Shown here one piece after another: positions 34,073 to 42,788 of a stretch of DNA of 64,000 bases. Location: assembly GCF_048595595.1 (NCBI RefSeq), contig NZ_CP184347.1. One strand, 5' to 3'. A model generated the notes under the pieces. The model was not told the origin of the DNA. It saw only the letters and a list, made by a program, of their open reading frames with translations, and did no database searches. This DNA comes from Bacteroides pyogenes_A (GTDB lineage Bacteria > Bacteroidota > Bacteroidia > Bacteroidales > Bacteroidaceae). The position numbers and the translations under genes were made by a program. Every line of letters starts with the position of its first letter. Position 1 is the first letter of the stretch.

Positions 34073-35300
34073 TTCAATCTTAACCTTTGTATTTAACTAA
34101 CATCATTTTGTTTTGATACTTTTTTGGCCTGGAAGATTATTTATAAATCTTATTATAGACTATATGATAGAAACAAATAATCATACTTTTTGCTCTGAGC
34201 TTAAATCTAAAAATGTTCACGGAAATTTGTTTATCCCAAGAACTCGGCAGAAGAGATTTTATGGTCTCCTGGCTGATTGCTATTAGAAACCAGAACAGAA
34301 GCAATCGTTTACATTTATGCATGGGGGAGGTGTCTTATCTGAATCAACTTAAATGAATGTCTGGGTATTTAAGTTTTTAGTAAGAAATACACAGGTTTAT
34401 TCCACTGTATATTCTTATCAGATAAAATAGTTTTCTTAAGGAAAAGCGAATCGCAAAAGAAGGGTGTTGTAGGGATTTTTATATAGACTTCTGCAACATT
34501 CTTTTGTTTTAATATCTCATTGTCTTAGTGGATATGTGTTAAAAAAGAGGTGTTTTGCCGGGCATACTGAATGATTATATCAAACAGAATTAGGAAACAG
34601 ATGTTTCAAATATACACAGTCATGTTGAAGTAATAGTCTCTTAAATATCTGTGGTCAGACTAATGAAACAGAATAAAATCAGAATCAGCATATATTTAAC
34701 TTCAGATATTATAGGGTTTCTGTAATAACGATTTTCTTGTAGAAAAATGTTTGACTTTGTGGATTGTTTTTCTAAAGAGAATCGAAAAACTTGCAAAAAC
34801 CATCTGTCAAACAGAATATTTCAATAACTTTGCTCACGGTAGTAGTAGAGTCGCAAATATTATAAGTGATTGTTTCGTACCATGTCTGGGCCTATTGTTG
34901 TTTCAATAATAGCCTAATAAAAGGCGTTAGTGACCGATAACGGTGGGGCTCATTCTTTATTGCAACCATGTTGTACTTTGAATATCATATGGAAAGAATG
35001 GCGGATCTGACACGTAGACAACAGGGATAAATCGTTACAGAGCCTTTCAAAGACATGCTTGCGAGTGTATAGAAATCATTTAAAAAGGACAAGCAGCCGA
35101 GATAATTCGTTTATTGGAATGAAACTGCGGGCACACATTACTTCCAGTAGATTCGTATGCGCTTTAAGTCAGTCGCGAGGTAGTTGTAAGGATAATAGTG
35201 ATAGGTGTTTGTGAATATCTGGATAGATAAATTCACGACTTTTCTGTTATGGTGCAATAAATAGTATGAAAATATAATTGTCGAATTGATATTAAATAAA
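34073..35300. other. 1.2 kb gene-poor region between lipoprotein gene and mrp
   Basis: No reading frame here is supportable; all are short and none resembles a known family. It holds a strong hairpin (34454-34506) and a -7 match TAACTTTG at 34825-34832, about 470 bases before mrp and without a -33 partner. It may be a decayed gene or contain small RNAs, but neither can be shown by reading alone. Confidence 0.5.
34454..34506 (+). terminator. Isolated terminator-like hairpin
   Basis: CAAAAGAA + TGTTGTAG (34454-34472, with a three-G bulge) pairs with CTGCAACATTCTTTTG (34491-34506) and is followed by TTTT. It is about 380 bases from the nearest upstream gene end, so it may terminate an unannotated transcript. 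Confidence 0.5.
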
Positions 35301-36401
35301 ATGACTCTTTATCCGAAATTAATATTGGATGCATTGGCAACGGTGCGTTATCCCGGTACCGGGAAAAACTTAGTGGAAGCGGAGATGGTTGCCGATAATC
35401 TCCGTATAGACGGTATGTCAGTTAGTTTTTCGCTGATTTTTGAGAAGCCTACCGATCCTTTTATGAAATCGATGTTGAAGGCAGCGGAAACAGCTATACA
35501 TACTTATATTTCTCCCGATGTGAAAGTGACGATAGCAACGGAAAGTAAACAGGCTGCCCGTCCTGAAGTAGGTAAACTTCTACCGGAAGTGAAGAACATT
35601 ATCGGTATCTCTTCCGGCAAGGGAGGAGTGGGTAAGTCTACCGTTTCAGCCAATCTGGCTGTAGCTTTGGCTAAGTTGGGGCACAAGGTCGGTTTGCTCG
35701 ATGCTGATATATTCGGTCCTTCTATACCCAAAATGTTTCAGGTGGAAGACGCGCGTCCTTATCTGGAGCGTTTAGAGGGGCGCGATTTGATTATTCCGGT
35801 AGAAAAATACGGAGTGAAACTGCTCTCTATCGGATTCTTTGTCGACCCCGATCAGGCAACGCTTTGGAGGGGAGGTATGGCGAGTAATGCCTTGAAACAA
35901 CTCATTGCCGATGCAGCGTGGGGAGAACTCGATTATTTCCTAATCGACCTTCCTCCCGGAACAAGTGACATCCATCTGACGGTGGTTCAGACGCTGGCCC
36001 TCACCGGAGCTATCGTTGTCAGTACGCCGCAGGCGGTGGCATTGGCAGATGCCCGTAAGGGAATCAACATGTTTACGAACGATAAGGTTAATGTGCCTAT
36101 TCTCGGCTTGGTGGAAAATATGGCTTGGTTTACTCCCGCCGAGTTGCCGGAAAACAAATATTTCCTTTTTGGGAAAGAAGGAGCGAAGAAACTGGCGGAA
36201 GAGATGAACGTGCCTTTACTGGGGCAGATTCCTATTGTGCAGAGCATCTGCGAGGGAGGGGACAACGGTACACCGGTGGCTTTGGATGAAGACACGGTAA
36301 CCGGGCGCGCTTTCTTGTCGTTGGCTGCAAGCGTAGTTCGTCAGGTCGACCGCCGGAACATCGAGATGGCCCCAACGAAGATTGTGGAAATGAACAAATA
36401 A
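35301..36401 (+). CDS. mrp: Mrp/ApbC-family iron-sulfur cluster carrier ATPase
   Basis: A 366-residue cytoplasmic P-loop protein that carries and delivers Fe-S clusters. The N-terminal DUF59/MIP18 domain (about 1-85) is followed by the deviant Walker A SSGKGGVGKST, the switch region GLLDADIFGPSIP, and LIDLPPGTSDIHL. I see no paired C-X-X-C of the usual Mrp type near the C terminus. ATG 35301 (MTLYPKLILDALATVRYPGT) is chosen over an earlier in-frame non-ATG codon. A long perfect hairpin follows at 36466-36527. Confidence 0.92.
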   Translation: MTLYPKLILDALATVRYPGTGKNLVEAEMVADNLRIDGMSVSFSLIFEKPTDPFMKSMLKAAETAIHTYISPDVKVTIATESKQAARPEVGKLLPEVKNIIGISSGKGGVGKSTVSANLAVALAKLGHKVGLLDADIFGPSIPKMFQVEDARPYLERLEGRDLIIPVEKYGVKLLSIGFFVDPDQATLWRGGMASNALKQLIADAAWGELDYFLIDLPPGTSDIHLTVVQTLALTGAIVVSTPQAVALADARKGINMFTNDKVNVPILGLVENMAWFTPAELPENKYFLFGKEGAKKLAEEMNVPLLGQIPIVQSICEGGDNGTPVALDEDTVTGRAFLSLAASVVRQVDRRNIEMAPTKIVEMNK

Positions 36402-36632
36402 GTTCAGTTGCTTTCAAGCTCAGTTATTTTTGCCGAAACGGCAGATTTTGGTGTTTCAGTGCCCGATAGCAAAACCTAACAAGGGAATCATTAGTTGTCT
36501 TTTGATTCCCTTGTTAGGTTTTGCTATATTCGGGGCGAACGGTTGCGGGTACTGAAATGGTGCCGGTTTTTTGTCCGGTTTGTTGATTACCCTTTACGGA
36601 TGTGCCGGGGGGCTGTGGTAGTGCTTTAGTTA
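36402..36632. other. Intergenic region between mrp and the insertion sequence
   Basis: Holds the perfect 25-bp hairpin (36466-36527). A 34-base stretch at 36577-36610 (CCGGTTTGTT...) recurs with about 26 of 34 matches at 37709-37742 on the other side of the insertion sequence. No gene. Confidence 0.5.
36466..36527. terminator. Perfect 25-bp hairpin after mrp
   Basis: The arms 36466-36490 and 36503-36527 are perfectly complementary over 25 bases around a 12-base loop; each contains CCTAACAAGGGAATC or its complement. It lies 65 bases past the mrp stop and probably terminates transcription, though no long T-run follows. Confidence 0.7.
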
Positions 36633-37665
36633 ACGTGAGTTCGATATAACGATTACAATTATTTGTTTGAATAATAGGAACATAGCGATAAAAGTATTAA
36701 ATTTATAGTGTCCAATTATAACCTTTAAACGATTATCACTATGTTCCCAGAGTCTAAAGTTACGGAGATTTATTGTATGGCAGATGATTTTTGCAAGGAA
36801 TTTGCAGTTCAACAAGAAAAATATCTGGTTGAGGATAATTCACTCCCGCATCGCAATAAGCCCAATCGTATGAGCGATGCGGAAATTATGGTAATCCTTA
36901 TTCTGTTCCATTCGGGTGGTTTCCGTTGCTTCAAACACTATTATCAGGAATATGTCTGCAAACATCTGACACACCTGTTCCCCCAGAGAGTTTCGTATAA
37001 CCGTTTTGTGGAACTGGAAAAGGAAGTGTTGCTCTCGCTGACTATCTTCATAAAGCAAGTTCTGTTGGGAGAATGTACCGGAATCAGTTTCGTGGATTCT
37101 ACCCCTTTACGCGTCTGCCGTAATCAACGGATTCTGATTCACAAGACATTCGAGGGCCTTGCCGAACGGGGGAAATGTTCCATGGGATGGTTCTTCGGGT
37201 TTAAACTGCATCTGATTATCAATGATAAGGGAGAGATACTGAACTTTATGTTCACTTCGGGTAACGTGGATGACAGAGAGCCTTTGAAACAGAGCCGGTT
37301 CGTAAAGAATGTAAAAGGGAAATTGTGTGGCGATAAGGGATATATCGGACAAGCATTGTTTGAAAATCTATTCATGAATGGAATACAACTGATAACAAAA
37401 GTCAAGAATAATATGAAGAATTCCCTTATGAGTATTGCTGATAAAATCATTCTCAGGAAACGGGCACTGATTGAAACGGTTAATGACGAGTTGAAGAACA
37501 TCGCACAGATTGAGCATTCCAGACACCGATCTTTCGACAACTTCATTGCAAACGCACTCTCGGCAATAGCAGCATATTGTTTCTTTGAAAAGAAACCAGC
37601 CATTGATGTCAGTTACATAAATGACGGGCAACTAAGAATGTTCTAAAATTATATCGAACTCACGT
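36633..37665 (+). mobile_element. IS982-family insertion sequence, apparently intact
   Basis: About 1033 bp. The left end begins ACGTGAGTTCGATATAA (36633-36649) and the right end is its exact inverse (37649-37665). The hexamer TAGTTA flanks both sides (36627-36632 and 37666-37671), a candidate target-site duplication; because neighbouring bases also match, a 7-bp duplication is possible. One full-length transposase gene fills it. Intact ends and flanking repeat suggest fairly recent insertion into the mrp / thioredoxin-gene intergenic region. Confidence 0.85.
36741..37646 (+). CDS. IS982-family transposase
   Basis: DDE transposase of 301 residues. The acidic triad is visible: D119 in ISFVDSTPLRVC, D198 in GDKGYIG and E245 in LIETVNDELKN, spaced as in the IS982 family. 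The N-terminal helical region (MFPESKVTEIYCMADDFCKE) is also typical. Full length with no internal stop, so probably active. The start lies 108 bases inside the left inverted repeat. Confidence 0.92.
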   Translation: MFPESKVTEIYCMADDFCKEFAVQQEKYLVEDNSLPHRNKPNRMSDAEIMVILILFHSGGFRCFKHYYQEYVCKHLTHLFPQRVSYNRFVELEKEVLLSLTIFIKQVLLGECTGISFVDSTPLRVCRNQRILIHKTFEGLAERGKCSMGWFFGFKLHLIINDKGEILNFMFTSGNVDDREPLKQSRFVKNVKGKLCGDKGYIGQALFENLFMNGIQLITKVKNNMKNSLMSIADKIILRKRALIETVNDELKNIAQIEHSRHRSFDNFIANALSAIAAYCFFEKKPAIDVSYINDGQLRMF

Positions 37666-37671
37666 TAGTTA

Positions 37672-38013
37672 CTGTGTCCGGAGGAAGTGGAGCTGAACAA
37701 GAACTACGCCGGTTTGTTAGCTTTCCTTTACCGATGTACTGGATACATTGGGAGCGAAATCGGAGCCGGAGGTTTTTCGCAGAAATAATACAACTGAGAG
37801 CGTGATAAGATACATTGGGAGCCCGATATCAATCCGCCGGTATCGGGCTCCCAATGTATCTTATTTGTTATTATCTGCATGTCAGTTGCTTGCGGGGCTT
37901 GGGGTTCTCGCCGCAGAATATATTCTTCCGGCTGTCATGCTTATATGTCCCCCTTATGATTCTATCAAGTGCTTTCTTGGCGATTCGGAGTTCGCCTTTT
38001 CGTGATTCTTCGG
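37672..38013. other. Intergenic region between insertion sequence and thioredoxin gene
   Basis: Holds the perfect 24-bp hairpin at 37805-37864. The motif GATACATTGGGAG, present in its left arm, occurs once more at 37743. A minus-strand open frame runs to 37875 from inside the thioredoxin gene, but has no start of its own and no homology I recognise. Confidence 0.45.
37805..37864. terminator. Perfect 24-bp hairpin downstream of the thioredoxin gene
   Basis: Arms 37805-37828 and 37841-37864 are perfectly complementary around a 12-base loop. The element is 150 bases past the stop of the minus-strand thioredoxin gene. Arm length and loop size are nearly the same as in the hairpin at 36466, with unrelated sequence. 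Confidence 0.65.
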
Positions 38014-39906
38014 TTAATTCAGCACTTTCAGCAATTGCTCTTTCATCGTGCCCGTTCCGGGAAATCCGGTTGACCTGTACGTAGTCTTTCCTTCGCGGTC
38101 GACAACGAAATAAGTAGGCACTCCTTCAATCTTGAGGTTCGTTCTCAAGTAATTATATTGTTCGTCAGTCAAGCGGAAGTGCTCCCCGTGTATATCCGGA
38201 ATCATATTTTCCCATACGCCTTTAGGCGAAGTTTCTCCTGTAATGTAGACGTAGATGATGTCTTTGTCTTTCAGTTCTTCTTTCATCGGAATCATCGTTT
38301 TGTTGGCCATGCGGCAGGGTCCGCACCAGGTAGCCCAGAAGTCAACCAGCAATACATGCCCTTTGTATTTGGCAAGGATAGAAGAAAACAAATCTTCGTT
38401 GCTCACTTCTCCTACTTCGTTTACGGTGAATCCGCTTTTCTTTTTGTTCTCCTCTATCTTTCGGAGCAACTCGTTGTTGAGAGCGGTGAGCAATTCTTTA
38501 TAAGCGGGTTCGGGCAATGCGTCGAGGGTCGCTTTCTGTTCCGCCGTCAGCGGAGTGAAGTCTTCGATGGAGCGATAGTACTTCAGCGCTTCCATTGTTT
38601 GGAACAACACCCCTTCGGAGGTTCCGAGAGTCTTTTGCAGCAACTCCTGATAACGACGGGCCACGAGCGCTATGTAAGCAAATTCCGGTGTATACAGATT
38701 TGTCGGCGTATTTATCGAGAGTTCTTTCAGTATGCTGTAGAAGTCTTCGGGCATCTCGATGCGGGTATCTCTGTAATATTCGTTCGCCTGCTCCCTGTTT
38801 AGTTTCTGTGTGAAGATATGTGCTTGCTTCATCATATCGTCAGCCATGAGAATGTTGATGGCCGTGGTGTTATCCGTGTTGGCTGCAAGAACCTCTTTGG
38901 CAGCCCTGCTCATATCTGCCTTTTCTATCTCCTGAAGAGTATTCCGGCGTAGTTCGGTGAAATACTCTTTTACACTATTGACGTCTTTATCCGCTATTCG
39001 GGCGAAGTGGCTGCGCGGATTGGCCGCCAGGTTTGTTTTGATGGTATTGTCCGACAACTCTTGTTGAAGTGCTGCCAGATAACCTTCGAAATAAGCTTTC
39101 TTCCCGTAAGGTTTGGCATTCTTATGTAATTGCGACTGTTGTCGGCAATACTCCGCCGGATTAATGAGCACTTTTGTCTCTTTACCCGGAGCCAGCAAGC
39201 ACGAGACTTGGGCAAATGGAAAGGAGAAGATGGCGGGAGTAGTGGTAATCACATCGGTTTCCACCTCGAATGTACCGTCTTCGTGTATATTTATCTCCTG
39301 TAAAGAGCTTGTCCATCTGAGCGGTTCCAGCAAATGCAGTCTGCCTGCTTGTGGCATTCCTTCCCGATAGTCCATGATTTTTCCTTTAACGGTCGCTTTC
39401 CCGTAAGCGAACTCCGGAACGGGCAGCGCAGCCTCTTTATGTATTTTATGAACGATGGCTTCTTTAGGCAAATCACGTTTGTAAAACGCCTTTTTATCCA
39501 ATTGGATGCCCCATATCTTGAATGCCCCCTCCGTGTCTCCTTCGGAAAAGTCTACCCAAGTCACGTTTTCCGGCAACGGAGGGAATACCAGTTGGAACTC
39601 GGCTTCGCCGGATTCGGGCATCCAGAACTCCTCATCGAGCGTAATGCCGATTCCTCTGCGGATGGGATACAGTTGTCCGTCGGGATCGGCAAGGAAACTT
39701 CCTTTAGCTATTTTGATCCAGAACTTCGGCCGGTAGAATGCTTTAATATAGGCTACGGTAGCCGTATCGCTGATCACCAGTTTGTCTATTTCGATGCTCA
39801 TACTGTTCCACGCGATGAAAGGCGGACGCTCTATTACTCTCTCTTTGGCTTGCATGGCGCAGGCGGCGCACAGCAGCAAGCAGATAATCCATGTGTTTTT
39901 TTTCAT
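38014..39906 (-). CDS. Exported TlpA-like thioredoxin-domain protein
   Basis: A 630-residue protein. The signal sequence MKKNTWIICLLLCAACAMQA could be cleaved by signal peptidase I, or at the Cys of CAAC or AACA as a lipoprotein. The long middle region (about 25-490) is typical of Bacteroides thiol-disulfide proteins, with beta-rich then helical parts and no motif I can name. The C-terminal 130 residues are a thioredoxin fold with LLVDFWATWCGPCRMANK, redox pair C528/C531, and the cis-proline loop EGVPTYFV. It probably reduces or isomerises disulfides in the periplasm. It lies downstream of, and on the same strand as, the BlaI/M56 pair; the 448-base gap argues against a single simple operon. 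Confidence 0.88.
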   Translation of the reverse strand: MKKNTWIICLLLCAACAMQAKERVIERPPFIAWNSMSIEIDKLVISDTATVAYIKAFYRPKFWIKIAKGSFLADPDGQLYPIRRGIGITLDEEFWMPESGEAEFQLVFPPLPENVTWVDFSEGDTEGAFKIWGIQLDKKAFYKRDLPKEAIVHKIHKEAALPVPEFAYGKATVKGKIMDYREGMPQAGRLHLLEPLRWTSSLQEINIHEDGTFEVETDVITTTPAIFSFPFAQVSCLLAPGKETKVLINPAEYCRQQSQLHKNAKPYGKKAYFEGYLAALQQELSDNTIKTNLAANPRSHFARIADKDVNSVKEYFTELRRNTLQEIEKADMSRAAKEVLAANTDNTTAINILMADDMMKQAHIFTQKLNREQANEYYRDTRIEMPEDFYSILKELSINTPTNLYTPEFAYIALVARRYQELLQKTLGTSEGVLFQTMEALKYYRSIEDFTPLTAEQKATLDALPEPAYKELLTALNNELLRKIEENKKKSGFTVNEVGEVSNEDLFSSILAKYKGHVLLVDFWATWCGPCRMANKTMIPMKEELKDKDIIYVYITGETSPKGVWENMIPDIHGEHFRLTDEQYNYLRTNLKIEGVPTYFVVDREGKTTYRSTGFPGTGTMKEQLLKVLN

Positions 39907-40354
39907 GTGTATACTATTCTTTGGTTTCGTACAAAAATAGTAAAATTTTGTTGTTCCTTATATTATAAGGATTGAATTATGCGTGGAATAGCGTTGAAAA
40001 AGAAAATGTGGCAAAGCTCAGGAACGACTCTTCCTCAGAAGTCTTTATTCGCGTTTCTGCTTAAGAGACGATTCCGAAGCTTGGTTCTTTGAGAGTTTTT
40101 TTGAGTTTTGGCACATTTGCTTCGGGGCGCTAACTTGGGGTTTTTCCCTTGAGATGCCGTGTCTTTTACATCTCGTTTTGCTTTCTCCGATTTCACATTT
40201 GCAAGTGTTTGCCCCGTTCTGATGCTTTTCTCGCTTCACTCTTAAAGCGTTTCTTTGTATGCGGAGAATAAAAATCACTCCGGCAATTTATCTCTTTTGC
40301 GGTTCTGTGAGGAAGGAGGCAACGGTACGTCGGTGGCTCCTTCCTCGCAGAGTT
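39907..40354. other. Intergenic region between M56 sensor gene and thioredoxin gene
   Basis: A 77-codon minus-strand frame (40045-40278) is Lys/Arg/Gln/Ser-rich and looks like noncoding composition. I see no supportable gene. A hairpin near 40309-40346 lies just past the M56 stop. Confidence 0.5.
40309..40346 (-). terminator. Hairpin downstream of the M56 sensor gene
   Basis: GAGGAAGGAGGC (40309-40320) pairs with GCTCCTTCCTC (40336-40346), 11 pairs with one bulge, right after the stop of the minus-strand M56 gene. No T-run follows, so termination strength is uncertain. Confidence 0.5.
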
Positions 40355-42250
40355 CTATTTCTTCTGCGGTTCTACCGGAGGATCTTGTAGCTTGAAGCTG
40401 ATAGGCAGCGTGTATTTCACGGCCACGGCTTTCCCTTTGTGCATGCCCGGCTTCCATTTCGGCATGCTGCCGACTACTCGCATGGCTTCGGCATCCAATG
40501 AGGGCGATACGCTCCTGAGTACTTTGATGTTGGATATGCTTCCGTCCGCTTCTACCACCATTTGTACGATCACCCGCCCTTGCTCATTATTCTTCTGCGC
40601 CTCTACGGGATATTTCATGTTTTGAGCGAGAAACCCCATCAACTTGGATTGTCCGCCGGGAAATTCGGGCAATTGTTCCACTACTTGATAAACACCGTTT
40701 TCCGGCTTGTCCTCCAATTTGGCTCCCGCTACCTCCGGTACTGCTGTAGGCTTCGGTTTAGACAGGCGGAACATAATCGGCAGCGTATAGCGTACGTTGA
40801 CTTCTTTTCCTCTCTGTTTGCCCGGCGTCCATTTCGGCATGGCAGAAACTACCCGCAGGGCCTCTTTTTCAAGCAAAGCGCTTTCGTCGGGTTTCACTTT
40901 GGCTGGTTCGCCTTTCCCGTCCTTCGGCGCATAAGCGGTTACTACCACATCATTGCGTACAATCTTCGGATTCAGTACATTCCCTTGCTTGTCTACTACA
41001 AAGGAGACGATCACGCGTCCTTCTAAGCCTTTGTCTTTCGCTTCTTTCGGATATTGAATGTTATTGCCCAGATATGACATCAATTCTTTTGTTCCTCCGG
41101 GAAATACCGGCATTACTTCCACTACTTCGAATACAGGATCGTCCTGATCAGTCTGTTTCTTCGGTGCGGGTGGAGGTGGAGGAGCAACCTTTTCCTTCTT
41201 GTCCGCTTGCTTTTTGGTAGTTGGCGGCGGAGGAGGGGGAGGTGTTTTCTTATCTTGCAGAGTCGTTGTTCCGGTTGGTTGTTCCGGAAGATTCGCAGTT
41301 TCGGGGGATACGGCATCTTTTACAAGCGCTTCTCCCATCATCTCTTTGGCAAACTCTTTCGTGGTTCGCGCCACTGTTTCGATGTTGCTTACAATCAGCA
41401 ACAAGGCAGCCAACGGAAGAAACATCAGGTATTTTGTCCTTCCTATTGTTCCGGTGCGTCGTTTATTCATCATTTTAATACGGTTTTTTAATGGTAAAAC
41501 ATTGAAATTATTGGATAATTTTGCTGCAGCCTTATGGTGAGTCAGTCCCAGCAAATGGTACTGGTATGATTTACTGTCGTGTCCCGCTTCCAATACGCGA
41601 TGATCTGCCAAATATTCGAGGTTTCCTCTCACTTCGCGTTTCATCAGCCAGACGAACGGATTGAACCAGCAGGCGATGCACATCACCTCGCTGATGAGTA
41701 CGTCTATCGAGTGGTACTGACGGACATGCGTCTGCTCGTGCGTAATGATCTCGCTGATTTCGCTATCCGTATGCGATTCGGGGTGAATGAATATCCAGTG
41801 GAAGAAGGAGAACGGACTTGCTTCTTTCTTCAGCAGGTGCACGCGTACTCCTTGCATTTCGGCTTTCGGACTGTGGATGCGCAAGCGTATGATGCTTCCC
41901 AACTGGATAAAAAAGCGGATGGTGAGCAACAGTACTCCGCTCAGGTAGAGAAATGTTGAAAGCTGCTTGAGCCATTCCTGCCAATGGCCGGAAGACGGGT
42001 CCGTGCCGACCGTAAATTCCGGAAGTATGGCGTTTGCGTACAGATCTGCCATGGCGGCGATAGGTTCCTGCTCTTTCACCCATTGCTGAATGTTGAGTAA
42101 CGGATAGAGCAGAGATACGGCAAAGAAGCATAGCAAAGCCGTGCGGCGCCACGAAAAGAATGTGTCTTTGTAGAAAAACAGCCTGTAGAAAGCATAAAAC
42201 AAGGCAATGGCTATGTTGACTTTAAAAAAATATACGAGTTCCGGAGTCAT
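40355..42250 (-). CDS. BlaR1-type M56 metallopeptidase sensor with two TonB C-terminal domains
   Basis: A 631-residue membrane protein. N-terminal hydrophobic segments at about 5-25, 35-52 and 98-120 flank an M56 peptidase domain with the zinc motif HEQTH (171-175) and a downstream E212 in NLEYLADH; a further membrane segment (TKYLMFLPLAALLLIVSNI) follows near 270-290. The periplasmic part has proline-rich linkers (TPPPPPPPTTKK, APPPPPAPKK) and two copies of a TonB C-terminal domain (about 390-490 and 530-625; each with VFPGG or EFPGG, IQYP or MKYP, and MPKWTPGK or MPKWKPGM). Family knowledge: BlaR1-type proteins cleave or inactivate the partner BlaI repressor on a signal. The BlaI gene is directly upstream, so this is a sensor-repressor pair. 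The TonB modules instead of a penicillin-binding domain make a beta-lactam signal unlikely. Confidence 0.9.
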   Translation of the reverse strand: MTPELVYFFKVNIAIALFYAFYRLFFYKDTFFSWRRTALLCFFAVSLLYPLLNIQQWVKEQEPIAAMADLYANAILPEFTVGTDPSSGHWQEWLKQLSTFLYLSGVLLLTIRFFIQLGSIIRLRIHSPKAEMQGVRVHLLKKEASPFSFFHWIFIHPESHTDSEISEIITHEQTHVRQYHSIDVLISEVMCIACWFNPFVWLMKREVRGNLEYLADHRVLEAGHDSKSYQYHLLGLTHHKAAAKLSNNFNVLPLKNRIKMMNKRRTGTIGRTKYLMFLPLAALLLIVSNIETVARTTKEFAKEMMGEALVKDAVSPETANLPEQPTGTTTLQDKKTPPPPPPPTTKKQADKKEKVAPPPPPAPKKQTDQDDPVFEVVEVMPVFPGGTKELMSYLGNNIQYPKEAKDKGLEGRVIVSFVVDKQGNVLNPKIVRNDVVVTAYAPKDGKGEPAKVKPDESALLEKEALRVVSAMPKWTPGKQRGKEVNVRYTLPIMFRLSKPKPTAVPEVAGAKLEDKPENGVYQVVEQLPEFPGGQSKLMGFLAQNMKYPVEAQKNNEQGRVIVQMVVEADGSISNIKVLRSVSPSLDAEAMRVVGSMPKWKPGMHKGKAVAVKYTLPISFKLQDPPVEPQKK

Positions 42251-42268
42251 GGCAGTAAGGGGGTTGTC

Positions 42269-42634
42269 CTACGATTCTTTTCCTTTTTCTATCAGTTCGA
42301 TAATCTCTTTCAGGTCGTCGGCGGATATTTTCCGGTCTTTAGCAAAGAAAGAAACCATCTCTTTGTAAGAGTTCTCAAAATAGTTACGCACCACGCCGCT
42401 CATGAAATGGCGTTTATACTCGCTTTCGCGGATAGCGGGAGAGTATTGATAGGTATTTCCCATGCGTTTCGAAGACACATACCCTTTCCGCTCGAGATTC
42501 TTCACGATGGAAGCCACGGTGGTGTAAGGAGGCGCCGGCGGAGCGTATCTTCCCAAGATATCTTTTATGAAACAATCTCCCATCTCCCAGATGTAAATCA
42601 TTACTTCTTCTTCTTGTATCGTTAATTTTTCCAT
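42269..42634 (-). CDS. BlaI/MecI/CopY-family transcriptional repressor
   Basis: A 121-residue winged-helix repressor. The N-terminal domain (LTIQEEEVMIYIWEMGDCFI, then YTTVASIVKNLERKGYVSSK) carries the recognition helix; the C-terminal half provides the dimer interface and the site where M56 partners cleave. The M56 gene starts 18 bases downstream. Two near-identical dyads overlap its own promoter (42650-42683), which suggests autorepression. Other targets are unknown. Confidence 0.93.
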   Translation of the reverse strand: MEKLTIQEEEVMIYIWEMGDCFIKDILGRYAPPAPPYTTVASIVKNLERKGYVSSKRMGNTYQYSPAIRESEYKRHFMSGVVRNYFENSYKEMVSFFAKDRKISADDLKEIIELIEKGKES

Positions 42635-42649
42635 GTTCTGTAGTCTGAT

Positions 42650-42692
42650 TACGAATCTTTCGCAAATCTACGAAGTTTTCGTAATAATCCAA
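42650..42692 (-). promoter_or_regulatory. blaI-type promoter with two dyad operators
   Basis: On the minus strand TTG (42690-42692), a 19-base spacer and TAGATTTG (42663-42670) form a good Bacteroides promoter. Two 15-bp dyads of the form TACGAA-N3-TTCGTA overlap it: 42669-42683 (perfect) and 42650-42664 (one mismatch), with centres 19 bp apart. The -7 box lies between them. They differ from the classic BlaI TACA-N-TGTA box but have the placement of an autoregulatory operator. Confidence 0.6.
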
Positions 42693-42788
42693 TAGTTAGT
42701 AGGTTAAATCATGTGAATTGCTGAAATCCGCGCTTCTTCCGGCTGATTTTTCTTTTTCTCTCAGCTCGTTGTTTCCTCTTTCGCCATT

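Noticed and set aside
37875..38080. Minus-strand open frame continuing past the thioredoxin stop (reads RIAKKALDRIIRGTYKHDS).
   Set aside because: It overlaps thioredoxin in another frame, has no own start site and no recognised similarity; noted as weak coding-like sequence only.
40045..40278. 77-codon minus-strand frame between the M56 and thioredoxin genes.
   Set aside because: Lys/Gln/Ser-rich composition without homology or start signal; likely chance.
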